From NCBI GenBank assembly GCA_030148985.1, contig JASBSJ010000059.1, forward strand, positions 1-64,000: a DNA stretch of 64,000 nucleotides, written 5' to 3'. This document shows, piece after piece, positions 1 through 8,467 of this stretch. The notes beneath the pieces were generated by a model, which saw nothing but the letters and a program-made list of their open reading frames with translations, ran no database searches and was not told the origin of the DNA. Numbering within the stretch: the stretch's first letter is position 1; every line of letters begins with the position of its first letter. This DNA comes from Sphingopyxis sp. (lineage in GTDB: Bacteria; Pseudomonadota; Alphaproteobacteria; Sphingomonadales; Sphingomonadaceae). Made by a program: the position numbers and the translations under genes.

Positions 1-312
1 ATCGACCAGGGCGGCTGTTTCGAAACCAGCCATGCGACGACCCACGCCGACCCGACCTATGTGGTTGACGGCATCGTCCATTATGCGGTCGCGAATATGC
101 CTGGCGCTGTCGCGCGCACCAGCACCTATGCGCTCAACAACGTCACTTTGCCGCACGCGCTGCGCATCGCCGACCTCGGCTGGAAAGAGGCATTGCGCCG
201 CGATCCGCATCTTTTGCAGGGTTTGAACGTATGGAATGGTAAGGTGACGTTCGAAGCCGTAGCGGAAGCGATCGGAACCGATTATGTGCCTGTCGAACAG
301 GCACTCGCCTGA
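1..312 (+). CDS. ald: Alanine dehydrogenase, C-terminal part
   Basis: The reading frame is open from base 1 and ends at a TGA at 310-312, so only about the last 103 residues are present. The track ORF starting at 61 is this frame truncated at an internal Met. The visible segment IDQGGCFETSHATTHADPTY followed by VDGIVHYAVANMPGAV and RTSTYALNN is the characteristic end of the NAD-binding domain and the C-terminal helices of alanine dehydrogenase, which interconverts L-alanine and pyruvate plus ammonia using NAD. Family membership is secure; the N-terminal substrate-binding half lies outside the window. Confidence 0.95.
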   Translation: MDQGGCFETSHATTHADPTYVVDGIVHYAVANMPGAVARTSTYALNNVTLPHALRIADLGWKEALRRDPHLLQGLNVWNGKVTFEAVAEAIGTDYVPVEQALA

Positions 313-333
313 CGACAAGGACCATAGAGCAAG

Positions 334-567
334 ATGACCGACCAAACCCCGCCGCCCGCCGACGACGAAGCCCAGGAGAATGAAGTGCTGCGCGCCGCGC
401 GCGAGTTGCGGCAACAGCGCGAGGCCGCAGACGCCGCCGAGGCCGCGGATCAGGACGCGACCAAGGCGAAACGCGGCTGGAAAACCGCCGCCGCCGCGGG
501 GCTGGGCATCGGTTCGGCGGCGGTGATCGCCGCGCTGCTCTACGTTAATCGCGACAAGCTCAAATAA
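334..567 (+). CDS. Small single-span membrane protein, unknown function
   Basis: A 77-residue protein. Residues 1-50 are charged and Ala/Glu/Gln-rich and probably helical (ENEVLRAARELRQQREAADA). Residues 53-71 form one hydrophobic segment (AAAAGLGIGSAAVIAALLYV) followed by a basic tail, NRDKLK. It is likely an inner-membrane protein with a cytoplasmic N-terminal helix. It begins 21 nt after the ald stop and is followed by a strong hairpin, so it is probably co-transcribed with ald. I do not recognise a named family. Confidence 0.75.
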   Translation: MTDQTPPPADDEAQENEVLRAARELRQQREAADAAEAADQDATKAKRGWKTAAAAGLGIGSAAVIAALLYVNRDKLK

Positions 568-588
568 ACCCGCCGGATTCCGGCTAAC

Positions 589-619
589 AAAAAGGGCGGC
601 CATCGCGGCCGCCCTTTTT
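589..619. terminator. Bidirectional rho-independent terminator
   Basis: An 8-bp perfect stem (GGGCGGCC, ATCGC loop, GGCCGCCC) is flanked by A5 on the left and T5 on the right. It can therefore stop transcription from the ald side on the plus strand and from the azoreductase gene on the minus strand. Confidence 0.9.
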
Positions 620-634
620 CGTTGATGTCGCCAA

Positions 635-1231
635 TCAGGCCGCCTGTTTCAGCGCCTCGATCGCCGAGGTCGCGCGCGCGATCGCTTCGCCGTCCATCAT
701 CTGCTGATCGGCGGCGATGATCGTGACATCGGTGATGCCGACAAAGCCGAGGACGTGGCGCAGATAGCCGGTGGCGAAATCATAGTCGCTGCCGACGGGT
801 ACGCCGCCCGAGGCGACGACCAGATAAGCCTTCTTTCCTTTCAGCAGCCCTTCGGGGCCGGTCTCGGTGTAGCGGAAGGTGCGGCGGGCGCGGGCGATCA
901 GGTCGACCCAGGCCTTGAGCGCCGCGGGGATCGCGAAATTATAGACGGGCACACCGATGACGATCGTGTCGGCAGCTTCCAGCTCGGCGATCAGCTCGTC
1001 GGAGCTCGCGAGCGCGGCCTTCTGATCGTCGCTGCGTTCGGTCTCATCGGTGAAATTGGCGCCGACCCAGCTTTCGGTCAGCAGTGCGGGCGGGGTGAGC
1101 GCCAGGTCGCGGCGCACGACATGCGCGCCATAGCCCTGTTCGACCAGCCGCGTGACGAGCTGGTCGGTCAGCTGGCGGGTGGTCGATCCGCTGGTGCGGG
1201 CGCTGGCATCGATACGAAGGATATTGGACAT
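635..1231 (-). CDS. azoR: FMN-dependent NADH-azoreductase
   Basis: A flavodoxin-fold quinone/azo reductase of 198 residues, the usual length. The N-terminus MSNILRIDASARTSGSTTRQ carries the FMN-phosphate loop, and VPVYNFAIPAALKAWVDLIARARRTF is the conserved AzoR/AcpD flavin-binding segment. The track ORF starts at 1297, but AAGGAG lies 7 nt before the ATG at 1231 (4 nt before another ATG at 1234), so I use 1231. It follows the pirin gene on the same strand with a gap of about 115 nt. Azoreductase, pirin and a divergent LysR regulator together suggest an electrophile or quinone-responsive unit; that role is inferred. Confidence 0.92.
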   Translation of the reverse strand: MSNILRIDASARTSGSTTRQLTDQLVTRLVEQGYGAHVVRRDLALTPPALLTESWVGANFTDETERSDDQKAALASSDELIAELEAADTIVIGVPVYNFAIPAALKAWVDLIARARRTFRYTETGPEGLLKGKKAYLVVASGGVPVGSDYDFATGYLRHVLGFVGITDVTIIAADQQMMDGEAIARATSAIEALKQAA

Positions 1232-1345
1232 CATATTGCTCCTTGGGTTCAAGCGGGGAGAGGGGGGTGCCGCGAGCCGGGGGGCAGCTCGCGGCACCGG
1301 GTGAGCCGCCGGAGGGAGGGACGTCGGCGGCCCAGGGGGGCTTCG

Positions 1346-2044
1346 TTACAGGCTGTCGACCAGCACCAGTTCGGCGTCGTCGATCGCCTCGACTTCGATC
1401 CGGCCGACGTCGCGCAGCGCGATGCCGTCGCGCGGATCGGCGTCGTGGCCGTTGACACGGATGCGGCCCTTGGCGGCGACCAGATAGGCGTGGCGTCCGG
1501 CTTCGAGGTCATAGGAGACGCTCTCACCGGCGTTCACCGTCGCCGCGGCGACGCGGGCGTTGGCGCGGATCGGCAGCGCGTCGGTGTCGCCTTCGATCCC
1601 GCTCGCCAGTGTCACGAACTGGCCCGAACGGTCGTTCTTGGGAAACTGGCGCGCGCCCCAGCCGGGGTTGCCGCCCGCCTGGTCGGGGATGATCCAGATC
1701 TGGAACAGCGTCGTTTCCTCATCTTTCAGGTTGAACTCGCTGTGCGTCACGCCCGTCCCGGCGCTCATCACCTGCACGTCGCCCGCGGCGGTGCGGCCGG
1801 CGTTGCCCATGGAGTCGCGATGGCTGATCGCGCCGGTGCGGACATAGGTGATGATTTCCATGTCGCGGTGCGGATGCGGGGGGAAACCCGACTGCGCCGC
1901 GATCCGGTCGTCGTTCCACACGCGCAGCGCGCCCCAGCCCATGCGGTCGGGATCGTGATAGTTCGCGAAGGAAAAATGATGGCGGGCGTCGAGCCAGCCA
2001 TGGTCGGCGTGGCCCAGCGTGTCGAATTTGCGAATGTCGATCAT
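1346..2044 (-). CDS. Pirin family protein (bicupin)
   Basis: A 232-residue bicupin. The motif GFPPHPHRDMEIITYV gives the pirin metal ligands (two His in HPH, with later His and Glu), and HRDSMGNAGRTAAGDVQVMSAGTGVTHSEFN is the typical first-cupin continuation. Bacterial pirins include quercetin 2,3-dioxygenases and redox-linked regulators, so the substrate cannot be assigned. The track ORF extends to 2140, but an AAAGGA motif 7 nt upstream of the ATG at 2044 supports MIDIRKFDTLGH as the N-terminus. It is divergent from the LysR gene at 2303 and upstream of azoR. Confidence 0.9.
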   Translation of the reverse strand: MIDIRKFDTLGHADHGWLDARHHFSFANYHDPDRMGWGALRVWNDDRIAAQSGFPPHPHRDMEIITYVRTGAISHRDSMGNAGRTAAGDVQVMSAGTGVTHSEFNLKDEETTLFQIWIIPDQAGGNPGWGARQFPKNDRSGQFVTLASGIEGDTDALPIRANARVAAATVNAGESVSYDLEAGRHAYLVAAKGRIRVNGHDADPRDGIALRDVGRIEVEAIDDAELVLVDSL

Positions 2045-2142
2045 GGCCTTGTCCTTTCTCTGCCGCCGCTGGGCCGGGTGCCCGGCGGCGTTCATCTGTT
2101 GAGGACAAAATAAGGATTGGGATCGTTTCGAAAATAGCATAG

Positions 2143-2163
2143 ATGGAAAATCATCGTTTCCAT
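2143..2163. promoter_or_regulatory. Inverted repeat, candidate LysR operator
   Basis: ATGGAAA-N7-TTTCCAT is a perfect 7-bp inverted repeat in the intergenic space between the divergent pirin and LysR genes. Its AT-rich arms stand out from the GC-rich surroundings. Its position fits a LysR-type binding site controlling pirin-azoR; no binding evidence is available. Confidence 0.45.
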
Positions 2164-2169
2164 ATTAGT

Positions 2170-2280
2170 CGTCATTGCGAGCGAAGCGAAGCAATCTCCT
2201 GCCACCGGCCTGGCGCGTGGGCGAAGGCTGGAGATTGCCGCGTCGCCCCGGATCAAGTCCGGGGCTCCTCGCAATGACGA
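2170..2280. repeat. Palindromic intergenic repeat, family C (GTCATTGCGAGCGAAGC type)
   Basis: The element opens with CGTCATTGCGAGCGAAGCG and closes with the inverted CTCGCAATGACGA. It also contains an internal CCCCGGATCAAGTCCGGGG palindrome. It sits directly upstream of the LysR ribosome-binding site. It has a different sequence from families A and B but the same long-palindrome architecture. Confidence 0.75.
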
Positions 2281-2302
2281 ACAAGTGGGTAGGAGATAGT
2301 TG

Positions 2303-3238
2303 GTGGCGCTTCCCGATTATGAAGGCTGGGCCTGTTTCGTCGCCGTCGCCGACGGCGGCAGCTTTACCGCCGCCGCCGCCGCGCTCGGCCTGTCGAAAGC
2401 GAGCGTGTCGAAAGCGGTGACGCGGCTCGAGGCGTCGCTCGGCATCACGCTGCTCCACCGCAGCTCGCGCGTCGTCGCGGTGTCGACCGCGGGGGCGGGG
2501 CTGCTTGAGGAGGCGCGCGCGATGGTTGCCGCGGCGACCGCGGCGACCGAAGCGGCGCGCGGCGACCGGCTCGACCTTGCCGGCCCGATCCGCCTTGCCG
2601 CGCCGATGAGTTTCGGGATCAAGGTGCTGGGCCCCGTGGTCGCGGCCTTTCTCGAGCGGCATCCCGCGGTCGAGATCGACCTGCTGCTCAGCGATGCGCG
2701 CAACGATCCGATCGCCGAGGGGATCGACCTGACGCTGCGCATCGCGCCGCTTGCCGATTCCAGCCTGCTCGCCCGCACGATCGCCCCGGTCGCGGGATCG
2801 GTGATCGCGAGCCCCTCCTATCTGGAAAAGCATGGCACGCCCCGCCATCCGCTCGACCTCGCGCGCCATCGCCTTATCGGTTACGGCCATCGTCAGCGCG
2901 CGATGCCGCTCCATTTCTCGCGAAAGGGGGAGGAGGCGACGGTGATGCCGACCGGCCCGCTATTCACGAACAACGGCGATGTGATGGTGCCGATAATCGT
3001 CGCGGGCGGTGGTATCGCCGTGCTGCCCGACTTTATCGCGGCGGACGAACTCGCCGCCGGAACGGTGGTGCCGATCCTGACCGATTGGTCGCTGCCCCAA
3101 TCGCACCTGCACCTTCTGTCGCCGCCCTCGCGGCTGCGCCCCGCGCGCGTCCGCGCCTTTTCGGACCATCTCGTCGACACGCTCAAACTTTCGTGCAGCG
3201 GCGCCAATGAGCGCTATGCGATGCTCCACAAGGGGTGA
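2303..3238 (+). CDS. LysR family transcriptional regulator
   Basis: A 311-residue LysR regulator. Residues about 3-62 are the winged helix (FVAVADGGSFTAAAAALGLS followed by KASVSKAVTRLEASLG), and residues about 90-295 form the periplasmic-binding-like effector domain. AGGAGA at 2291-2296 is 6 nt before the GTG at 2303, better than the TTG at 2300 used in the track. It is divergent from the pirin-azoR pair, which it probably regulates. The effector is unknown. Confidence 0.9.
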   Translation: MALPDYEGWACFVAVADGGSFTAAAAALGLSKASVSKAVTRLEASLGITLLHRSSRVVAVSTAGAGLLEEARAMVAAATAATEAARGDRLDLAGPIRLAAPMSFGIKVLGPVVAAFLERHPAVEIDLLLSDARNDPIAEGIDLTLRIAPLADSSLLARTIAPVAGSVIASPSYLEKHGTPRHPLDLARHRLIGYGHRQRAMPLHFSRKGEEATVMPTGPLFTNNGDVMVPIIVAGGGIAVLPDFIAADELAAGTVVPILTDWSLPQSHLHLLSPPSRLRPARVRAFSDHLVDTLKLSCSGANERYAMLHKG

Positions 3239-3271
3239 AAGCGCGGCGTGCGACTGTTGCAAATAAGGCGC

Positions 3272-3306
3272 GACTCGTGGATTCCCGCGGGTTAAATCAA
3301 AATTAA
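3272..3306 (+). promoter_or_regulatory. ctrA promoter region: CtrA box and two GANTC methylation sites
   Basis: Upstream of ctrA are GACTC at 3272-3276 and GATTC at 3280-3284, both CcrM targets (GANTC). A full CtrA recognition box TTAA-N7-TTAA follows at 3292-3306. CtrA autoregulation and CcrM-sensitive ctrA transcription are established in Caulobacter; the arrangement here suggests the same control. A further TTAA half-site lies near 3331. Confidence 0.75.
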
Positions 3307-3434
3307 CCTTTTCCCTTCATTGCTTTCATGGTTAATGTTCCGGCAGTCCTGCAACGGGGGTTGGTCGGGTGACATCCTTGGTGGTCGCGCGATCGGTTCG
3401 CGGGATCATCGTGGAAACAGTCAAGGGGTGCCCA

Positions 3435-4142
3435 ATGCGCGTACTGCTGATCGAGGACGAGCCGACGACCGCGAAAGCGATCGACACGATGCTCACGACC
3501 GAGGGCTTCAACGTCTATACGACCGATCTGGGCGAAGAGGGCCTCGATCTGGGCAAGCTGTATGATTATGACATCATCCTGCTTGACCTGAATCTGCCCG
3601 ATATGCACGGCTATGACGTGCTGAAAAAGCTTCGGACGGCCAAGGTGCAAACGCCTGTGCTGATCCTGTCGGGCATTTCGGAAATGGACAGCAAGGTGCG
3701 CTCGTTTGGCTTTGGCGCCGACGATTATGTCACCAAGCCGTTCCACCGCGACGAACTGGTCGCCCGCATCCACGCGGTCGTCCGCCGGTCGAAGGGGCAC
3801 AGCCAGAGCGTCATCAAGACAGGCAAGCTTGCGGTCAATCTCGACACCAAGACGGTCGAGGTCGACAGCATCCGTGTGCATCTGACCGGCAAGGAATATC
3901 AGATGCTCGAGCTGTTGAGCCTGCGCAAGGGCACGACGCTCACCAAGGAAATGTTCCTGAACCACCTTTATGGCGGGATGGACGAGCCCGAATTGAAGAT
4001 CATCGACGTCTTCATCTGCAAGCTCCGCAAGAAGCTTGCGCTCGCCTGCGGCGGCGAAAATTACATCGAAACGGTCTGGGGCCGCGGTTATGTCCTTCGT
4101 GACATCGACGACGAAGGCAATGAGGTGCGCCGCGTCGCCTGA
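3435..4142 (+). CDS. ctrA: Cell-cycle response regulator CtrA
   Basis: An OmpR-type response regulator of 235 residues, close to the usual CtrA length. The receiver domain (1-115) has the acidic pocket IEDE, the phosphoacceptor Asp51 in [18 protein letters not shown], and KPF. The C-terminal winged helix (about 125-225) contains [20 protein letters not shown] and [12 protein letters not shown], diagnostic of CtrA. CtrA is the master regulator of the alphaproteobacterial cell cycle and motility. The ATG at 3435 gives the canonical [11 protein letters not shown]-terminus; the track start at 3369 is too early. The protein ends in RRVA, not the AA end that makes Caulobacter CtrA a ClpXP substrate. 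Followed by a strong terminator. Confidence 0.96.
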   Translation: MRVLLIEDEPTTAKAIDTMLTTEGFNVYTTDLGEEGLDLGKLYDYDIILLDLNLPDMHGYDVLKKLRTAKVQTPVLILSGISEMDSKVRSFGFGADDYVTKPFHRDELVARIHAVVRRSKGHSQSVIKTGKLAVNLDTKTVEVDSIRVHLTGKEYQMLELLSLRKGTTLTKEMFLNHLYGGMDEPELKIIDVFICKLRKKLALACGGENYIETVWGRGYVLRDIDDEGNEVRRVA

Positions 4143-4175
4143 CGCCGCGCATCGCACGTACAAGTTAACCGAGGG

Positions 4176-4216
4176 AAACCGGCGCGGAGCAATCCGCGCC
4201 GGTTTTCCTTTTTTTA
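4176..4216 (+). terminator. Rho-independent terminator after ctrA
   Basis: A 13-bp stem (AAACCGGCGCGGA / TCCGCGCCGGTTT) around a GCAA tetraloop is followed by TTCCTTTTTTT. It lies 33 nt after the ctrA stop. Confidence 0.92.
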
Positions 4217-4264
4217 GGATGCGTGGGGGGTGAAGTGAGCAGGCGACCGGTGGCGGCCTGAAGC

Positions 4265-4290
4265 GATCCTCCCCCGTGCCGGGGAGGATC
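4265..4290. repeat. Short palindrome between ctrA and rplQ
   Basis: GATCCTCCCC and GGGGAGGATC are perfect inverted arms around a 6-nt loop. There is no T-tract, so it may be a small repetitive palindrome or an auxiliary transcription stop in the convergent ctrA/rplQ space. Confidence 0.5.
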
Positions 4291-4332
4291 GGCAACGCCG
4301 GCTTTCCACCCCAAAACCATCGCCCGCCAAAG

Positions 4333-4364
4333 AAAAAGGGCGGCCGTCCTGCCGGACGCCGCCC
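4333..4364 (-). terminator. Rho-independent terminator of the rpsM-rpsK-rpoA-rplQ operon
   Basis: Read on the minus strand, GGGCGGCGTCC and the near-complementary GGACGGCCGCCC form the stem around a short loop. A TTTTTC tract follows, about 30 nt after the rplQ stop. Confidence 0.85.
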
Positions 4365-4392
4365 TTGATCCTGTATCATCCGAAAACGCGGG

Positions 4393-4812
4393 TTACGCGT
4401 CTTCCAGTTCCTCGTCGGTCATGACCGGACCCGAATCCTGGCCCTTGGCGTCCATGTCGCGGTCGACGAATTCGATGATCGCGATCGGGGCAGCGTCCGA
4501 CGCGCGGATGCCGGCCTTGATGACGCGGGTATAGCCGCCGTTGCGGTCCTTGTAGCGGTCGGCGAGCACGTCGAACAGCTTGGTCAGCTGGGCTTCGTCC
4601 ATCAGGCGGCTCATCGCCAGGCGGCGGTTGGCGAGGCCACCGCGCTTTGCCAGCGTGACGAGCTTTTCGACATAGGGACGCAGTTCCTTCGCCTTGGCGA
4701 CGGTCGTCGTGATCTGCTCATGCTTGATGAGCGAGGCCGACATGTTGCGGAACATCGCCGTGCGATGCGCGCTCGTGCGCTGCAGCTTCCGGCCACCCGA
4801 TTTATGACGCAT
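4393..4812 (-). CDS. rplQ: 50S ribosomal protein L17
   Basis: A 139-residue L17. [20 protein letters not shown] and [26 protein letters not shown] are the conserved N-terminal core that packs near the peptide exit tunnel. The acidic tail (MTDEELEDA) is a lineage-specific extension. It is the last gene of the rpsM-rpsK-rpoA-rplQ order, as in most bacteria, but is separated from rpoA by a 163-nt spacer that contains a palindromic repeat. Confidence 0.98.
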   Translation of the reverse strand: MRHKSGGRKLQRTSAHRTAMFRNMSASLIKHEQITTTVAKAKELRPYVEKLVTLAKRGGLANRRLAMSRLMDEAQLTKLFDVLADRYKDRNGGYTRVIKAGIRASDAAPIAIIEFVDRDMDAKGQDSGPVMTDEELEDA

Positions 4813-4892
4813 GATTTCTTCCTTCGTTTGTCAAAGGGGCCGTGTGAGGTACCCCAAGCCAGGTCGATTTCGGGCCGACCCATTCCCGGCCC

Positions 4893-4970
4893 CGTCGCCC
4901 CCGCGAAGGCGGGGGCCGCTGGAGGCATAGCGCGTGGTTGCAGGCGGCCCCCGCCTTCGCGGGGGCGACG
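4893..4970. repeat. Palindromic repeat, family A (GTCGCCCCCGCGAAGGCG type)
   Basis: GTCGCCCCCGCGAAGGCGGG at the left end is mirrored by CCCGCCTTCGCGGGGGCGAC at the right end, with a variable middle of about 25 nt. Each arm is itself a hairpin. Further copies lie at 7541, 25402 and 62757. This copy lies inside the rpoA-rplQ operon. Confidence 0.88.
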
Positions 4971-4975
4971 TGCTG

Positions 4976-6034
4976 TTATCCGAGAAGTTCCTGCTCGAGC
5001 TTCTTGGCCATTTCCTCGATATTCTCGGGCGGCCAGCCGGGGATGTCCATGCCCAGGCGCAGGCCCATCGACGACAGCACTTCCTTGATTTCGTTCAAGG
5101 ACTTGCGGCCAAAGTTCGGCGTGCGGAGCATTTCGGCTTCGGTCTTTTGAACGAGGTCACCGATATAGATGATGTTGTCGTTCTTCAGGCAGTTGGCCGA
5201 ACGGACCGACAGTTCGAGCTCGTCGACCTTCTTGAGGAGGAAGCGGTTGAGCTGGTTGACATCGGACTCGTCGCTGGCGGCCGAGGGGGCTGCCATGCCG
5301 ATGAGGCCGCTGTCGTTCATCGCTTCTTCGAAGTGGACGAAGACCTGGAGCTGGTCCTGGAGGATGCGCGCGGCGTAAGCGACGGCATCTTCTGGCGTCA
5401 CCGTGCCGTCGGTTTCGACCGTCAGGTTCAGCTTGTCATAGTCCAGTTCCTGCCCGATGCGGGCATTGTCGACCTTGTAGGCGACCTGGCGAACGGGCGA
5501 ATAGAGCGAGTCGACCGGGATGAGGCCGATCGGCGCGTCGGCCGGGCGGTTGGCGGTCGCGGGGACATAGCCTTTGCCGGTGTCGGCAACGAGTTCCATG
5601 TTCAGCGTCGCACCTTCGTCGAGGTGGCAGATGACATGGTTCGGGTTCATCACCTTGATGTCGCCCGACACCATGATGTCGCCGGCCTTGACGGTCGCGG
5701 GACCGGTCGCCGAAAGCTGGAGCCGCTTCGGGCCTTCGCCTTCCATCTTGAGCGCGATCTGCTTGACGTTGAGCACGATGTCGGTGACGTCTTCACGCAC
5801 GCCGGCAAGGCTGCTGAACTCGTGCAGCACATTTTCGATCTTGATCGACGTAATTGCCGCACCCTGGAGCGACGAGAGCAGCACGCGGCGCAGCGCGTTG
5901 CCCAGCGTCAGGCCAAAACCGCGCTCGAGCGGTTCGGCGACGAAGGTCGCCTTGCGCTTGCCGTCGCCGCCGGCCTTGATTTCCAGGTTGCTGGGCTTCT
6001 TCAATTCCTGCCAGTTCCGGATATTGACAGTCAT
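4976..6034 (-). CDS. rpoA: DNA-directed RNA polymerase alpha subunit
   Basis: A 352-residue alpha subunit. The N-terminal dimerisation domain has [20 protein letters not shown], the assembly signature that seeds beta and beta-prime binding. The C-terminal domain (about 260-335) contains [20 protein letters not shown] followed by DLVQ and [12 protein letters not shown], which contact UP elements and activators. The order rpsK-rpoA-rplQ is conserved. Confidence 0.99.
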   Translation of the reverse strand: MTVNIRNWQELKKPSNLEIKAGGDGKRKATFVAEPLERGFGLTLGNALRRVLLSSLQGAAITSIKIENVLHEFSSLAGVREDVTDIVLNVKQIALKMEGEGPKRLQLSATGPATVKAGDIMVSGDIKVMNPNHVICHLDEGATLNMELVADTGKGYVPATANRPADAPIGLIPVDSLYSPVRQVAYKVDNARIGQELDYDKLNLTVETDGTVTPEDAVAYAARILQDQLQVFVHFEEAMNDSGLIGMAAPSAASDESDVNQLNRFLLKKVDELELSVRSANCLKNDNIIYIGDLVQKTEAEMLRTPNFGRKSLNEIKEVLSSMGLRLGMDIPGWPPENIEEMAKKLEQELLG

Positions 6035-6137
6035 GGATTTCCCTTTGCTTTGGGCGGGACGAATGGGGGTCGGCCATCGGTCCAGCGAGGATATGGTGCG
6101 GGCGGCGCCCCGGTGTTGGGGCGCGCCCGGAAAGACG

Positions 6138-6527
6138 TCAGACGCGGCGGCGCTTGGCCGGGCGGACGCCGTTGTGCGGGATCGGCGTCACGTCGCGGAT
6201 CGACGTGATGTGGAAACCGACGGCCTGCAACGCGCGCAGCGCCGATTCGCGGCCGGCGCCGGGGCCCTTGACTTCGACTTCCAGCGTGCGGACGCCATGT
6301 TCGGCGGCTTTCTTGCCGGCGTCTTCGGCGCAGACCTGCGCGGCGTAAGGCGTCGACTTGCGGCTGCCCTTGAAGCCCATCATGCCGGCGCTCGACCAGG
6401 CAATCGCATTGCCCTGCGCGTCGGTGATGGTGATCATCGTGTTGTTGAAGGTCGCGTTGACGTGGGCCACACCCGACGAGATATTCTTGCGTTCGCGCCG
6501 ACGGAGGCGCTGCGGTTCACGAGCCAT
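6138..6527 (-). CDS. rpsK: 30S ribosomal protein S11
   Basis: A 129-residue S11 of the small-subunit platform. [20 protein letters not shown] and the C-terminal [18 protein letters not shown] are highly conserved. The N-terminus is shortened and basic, as is common. Second gene of the minus-strand operon; about 100 nt separate it from rpoA. Confidence 0.99.
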   Translation of the reverse strand: MAREPQRLRRRERKNISSGVAHVNATFNNTMITITDAQGNAIAWSSAGMMGFKGSRKSTPYAAQVCAEDAGKKAAEHGVRTLEVEVKGPGAGRESALRALQAVGFHITSIRDVTPIPHNGVRPAKRRRV

Positions 6528-6602
6528 GATGAAATCCTAACCTAAATCCGTATTGCGGCCGGGGCGCAGCCGAAGGGCGGCCACCGGCGCGGGAAAACCG
6601 AC

Positions 6603-6971
6603 TTACTTCTTCTTGCCGGCGATCGGCTTGGCCTTGCCCTTGCGGGTGCGCGCATTGGTGTGCGTGCGCTGACCGCGAACCGGCAGGCCCTTGCGATGGC
6701 GCAGGCCGCGATAGCAGGCGAGGTCCATCAGCCGCTTGATGTTCATCGCCGTGTTGCGGCGAAGGTCGCCCTCGACGGTCAGGTCGGCGTCGATCGTTTC
6801 GCGAATCTGCAGGACTTCGGCGTCCGAAAGATCCTGAACGCGGCGCTGGTGGTCGATGCCCAGCTTGTCGGCGATGTCGACGGCGGTCTTGCGGCCGATC
6901 CCGTGGATATAGGTGAGCGCGATGATCACGCGCTTGTTGGTGGGCAGGTTGACGCCCGCGATACGTGCCAT
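6603..6971 (-). CDS. rpsM: 30S ribosomal protein S13
   Basis: A 122-residue S13 located at the head of the 30S subunit. [20 protein letters not shown], then [10 protein letters not shown] and the C-terminal [19 protein letters not shown], are diagnostic. First gene of this operon in the window. Adenylate kinase and secY, often found immediately upstream, are absent; a repeat-filled intergenic region of about 700 bp lies there instead, so the operon must have its own promoter. Confidence 0.99.
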   Translation of the reverse strand: MARIAGVNLPTNKRVIIALTYIHGIGRKTAVDIADKLGIDHQRRVQDLSDAEVLQIRETIDADLTVEGDLRRNTAMNIKRLMDLACYRGLRHRKGLPVRGQRTHTNARTRKGKAKPIAGKKK

Positions 6972-7433
6972 GTGATTCTTTCTCCTGCTCCACAGGGCGC
7001 GCTGGCAAACGGCCCCATCTCAAAGCGTCTGTTTTCCAACGCAAAAACGGACCACGAACGCGCCGTTGCGCTTCGCCGTCCGGTCTGGCTGTCGGAATGG
7101 TTGCGCAACTATGCTGAGTCGCCCGGAAAGTCAAGCGAAGCGCGGTCATTTGCGGCGAGGCCCCTTTGCGCCAAGGGTGCTATCGCGTCGAACTGACCTC
7201 AAGGAGGACCGGCCCGCCTGCCTTAAGGAGACAAAAGATACGCACGTTCGCGTCCAAACTGTCTCCTTTGTCGCTTTTAGCCGGTTCGAGCATGATCGGG
7301 AGGAGCCGGGATGCCATCCCTCGACCGAATAGGAAAGCGCTTATCCCTCTCTTCGGCCAATACGCGTGCCGGATGCCGGATGGCTGGAAACGAACGATTG
7401 CGGTCTTTTGTTCGAAGGCCCGTGTTGGACGAA
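6972..7433. other. Non-coding region upstream of rpsM
   Basis: No convincing gene in either strand; the track ORFs here lack family signatures. It must contain the promoter of the rpsM operon, but I cannot point to clear -35/-10 elements. Confidence 0.5.
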
Positions 7434-7507
7434 ATTCGCGCAGAGGCGCAGAGATCGCAGAGAGGAGTGCGCTTCAACTCTTCGATCTGTGCGCCTCTGC
7501 GCGAATC
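7434..7507. repeat. Palindromic repeat, family E (CGCAGAGGCGCAGAG type)
   Basis: ATTCGCGCAGAGGCGCAGAG on the left is mirrored by CTGTGCGCCTCTGCGCGAAT on the right with a roughly 35-nt middle. Only one copy is in the window. It is immediately followed by a family A element. Confidence 0.7.
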
Positions 7508-7540
7508 TTATAGAATGCGGCGTTTCGACCGATATAAGCC

Positions 7541-7630
7541 GTCGCCCCCGCGAAGGCGGGGGCCGCTGTCGGTTTACACGGCGACGCGGGAAAAGACCGA
7601 TGGCGGCCCCCGCCTTCGCGGGGGCGACGG
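7541..7630. repeat. Palindromic repeat, family A
   Basis: The same terminal arms as at 4893 (GTCGCCCCCGCGAAGGCGGG and its inverse) surround a longer middle segment. It lies between the rpsM promoter region and the 3' end of the inositol-monophosphatase-family gene. Confidence 0.88.
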
Positions 7631-7667
7631 CTTATCGGAACGTCCGCTCGCCACCCCAAAACCGCCC

Positions 7668-8459
7668 TCAACGCGGCGCCGTCAACTCGGCCGCGCGCTC
7701 TGCCAGGCGGCCAACGACCGCGCGGTGGATGCCCGGCGCACAGGCGATGACGCCAAAGGCCTGCGCGCGCGGGGTGTTGAAGACGAGCGGTGCGCCAAAG
7801 GCGTCGGTCACGGCCGCCCCCGCCTCGGTCGCGATCAGCGCCGCGGCGGCGACGTCCCATTCGAAACCCCAGCGCAAGGTCGCGACCAGGTCGGCGCGGT
7901 CGTCGGCGACGAGCGCCATGCGCAGCGCGATGCTGTTCGGCTTGGTCACCATGATGAGGTCGCGGTCGATCCTCGGCAGGCTGTCGGCGGGGACGCGCGA
8001 TCCGTCGAAGATCATGCGGCGGCTGGCGCGCAGCGTGTCACCGTTCAATGTTGCGCCCTGACCCTTTTGCGCGACCCACAATTCGTCGAGCGCGGGAGCA
8101 TAGAGCACGCCAAGCTCCGGTTGGCCGTCGACGATCAGCGCGACCGACACGCACCAGCCGGGGCGACCGCGGATGAAATCGCGCGTTCCGTCGATCGGGT
8201 CGACGCACCACATGGCGCGGCACGCCAGCCGGTCTTCATTGTCGGCGGTTTCCTCCGATAGCCAGCCGGCTTCGGGGACCATCGCGCCTAGCACCGCCTT
8301 CAGCCGTGCATCGACCGCCAGATCGACGTCGCACACCGGGTTGTCGTGCGACTTGTGCCAGACATCGACCGGCCGCCCTTCGCCGCGCCAGCGCGCCATC
8401 GCCATGTCGCCGACCTCGCGGGTCGCAGCGATCACGGCTTCGAGGTTGCGGCCGGGCAT
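7668..8459 (-). CDS. Inositol monophosphatase family protein (CysQ-like bisphosphate nucleotidase or related)
   Basis: A 263-residue Mg-dependent phosphatase of the IMPase/FBPase fold. The three metal-binding motifs are visible: WLSEETADN (Glu ligand), CVDPIDGTRDF (the DPIDGT signature) and FEWDVAAAALIATEAGA (the WDxAA signature). Family members hydrolyse inositol phosphates, 3'-phosphoadenosine phosphates (CysQ) or histidinol phosphate (HisN), and sequence alone does not separate them; CysQ-like is my preference. Its start is 8 nt from the pmbA stop, so the two are probably co-transcribed. Confidence 0.85.
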   Translation of the reverse strand: MPGRNLEAVIAATREVGDMAMARWRGEGRPVDVWHKSHDNPVCDVDLAVDARLKAVLGAMVPEAGWLSEETADNEDRLACRAMWCVDPIDGTRDFIRGRPGWCVSVALIVDGQPELGVLYAPALDELWVAQKGQGATLNGDTLRASRRMIFDGSRVPADSLPRIDRDLIMVTKPNSIALRMALVADDRADLVATLRWGFEWDVAAAALIATEAGAAVTDAFGAPLVFNTPRAQAFGVIACAPGIHRAVVGRLAERAAELTAPR

Positions 8460-8467
8460 TGGGGGGC

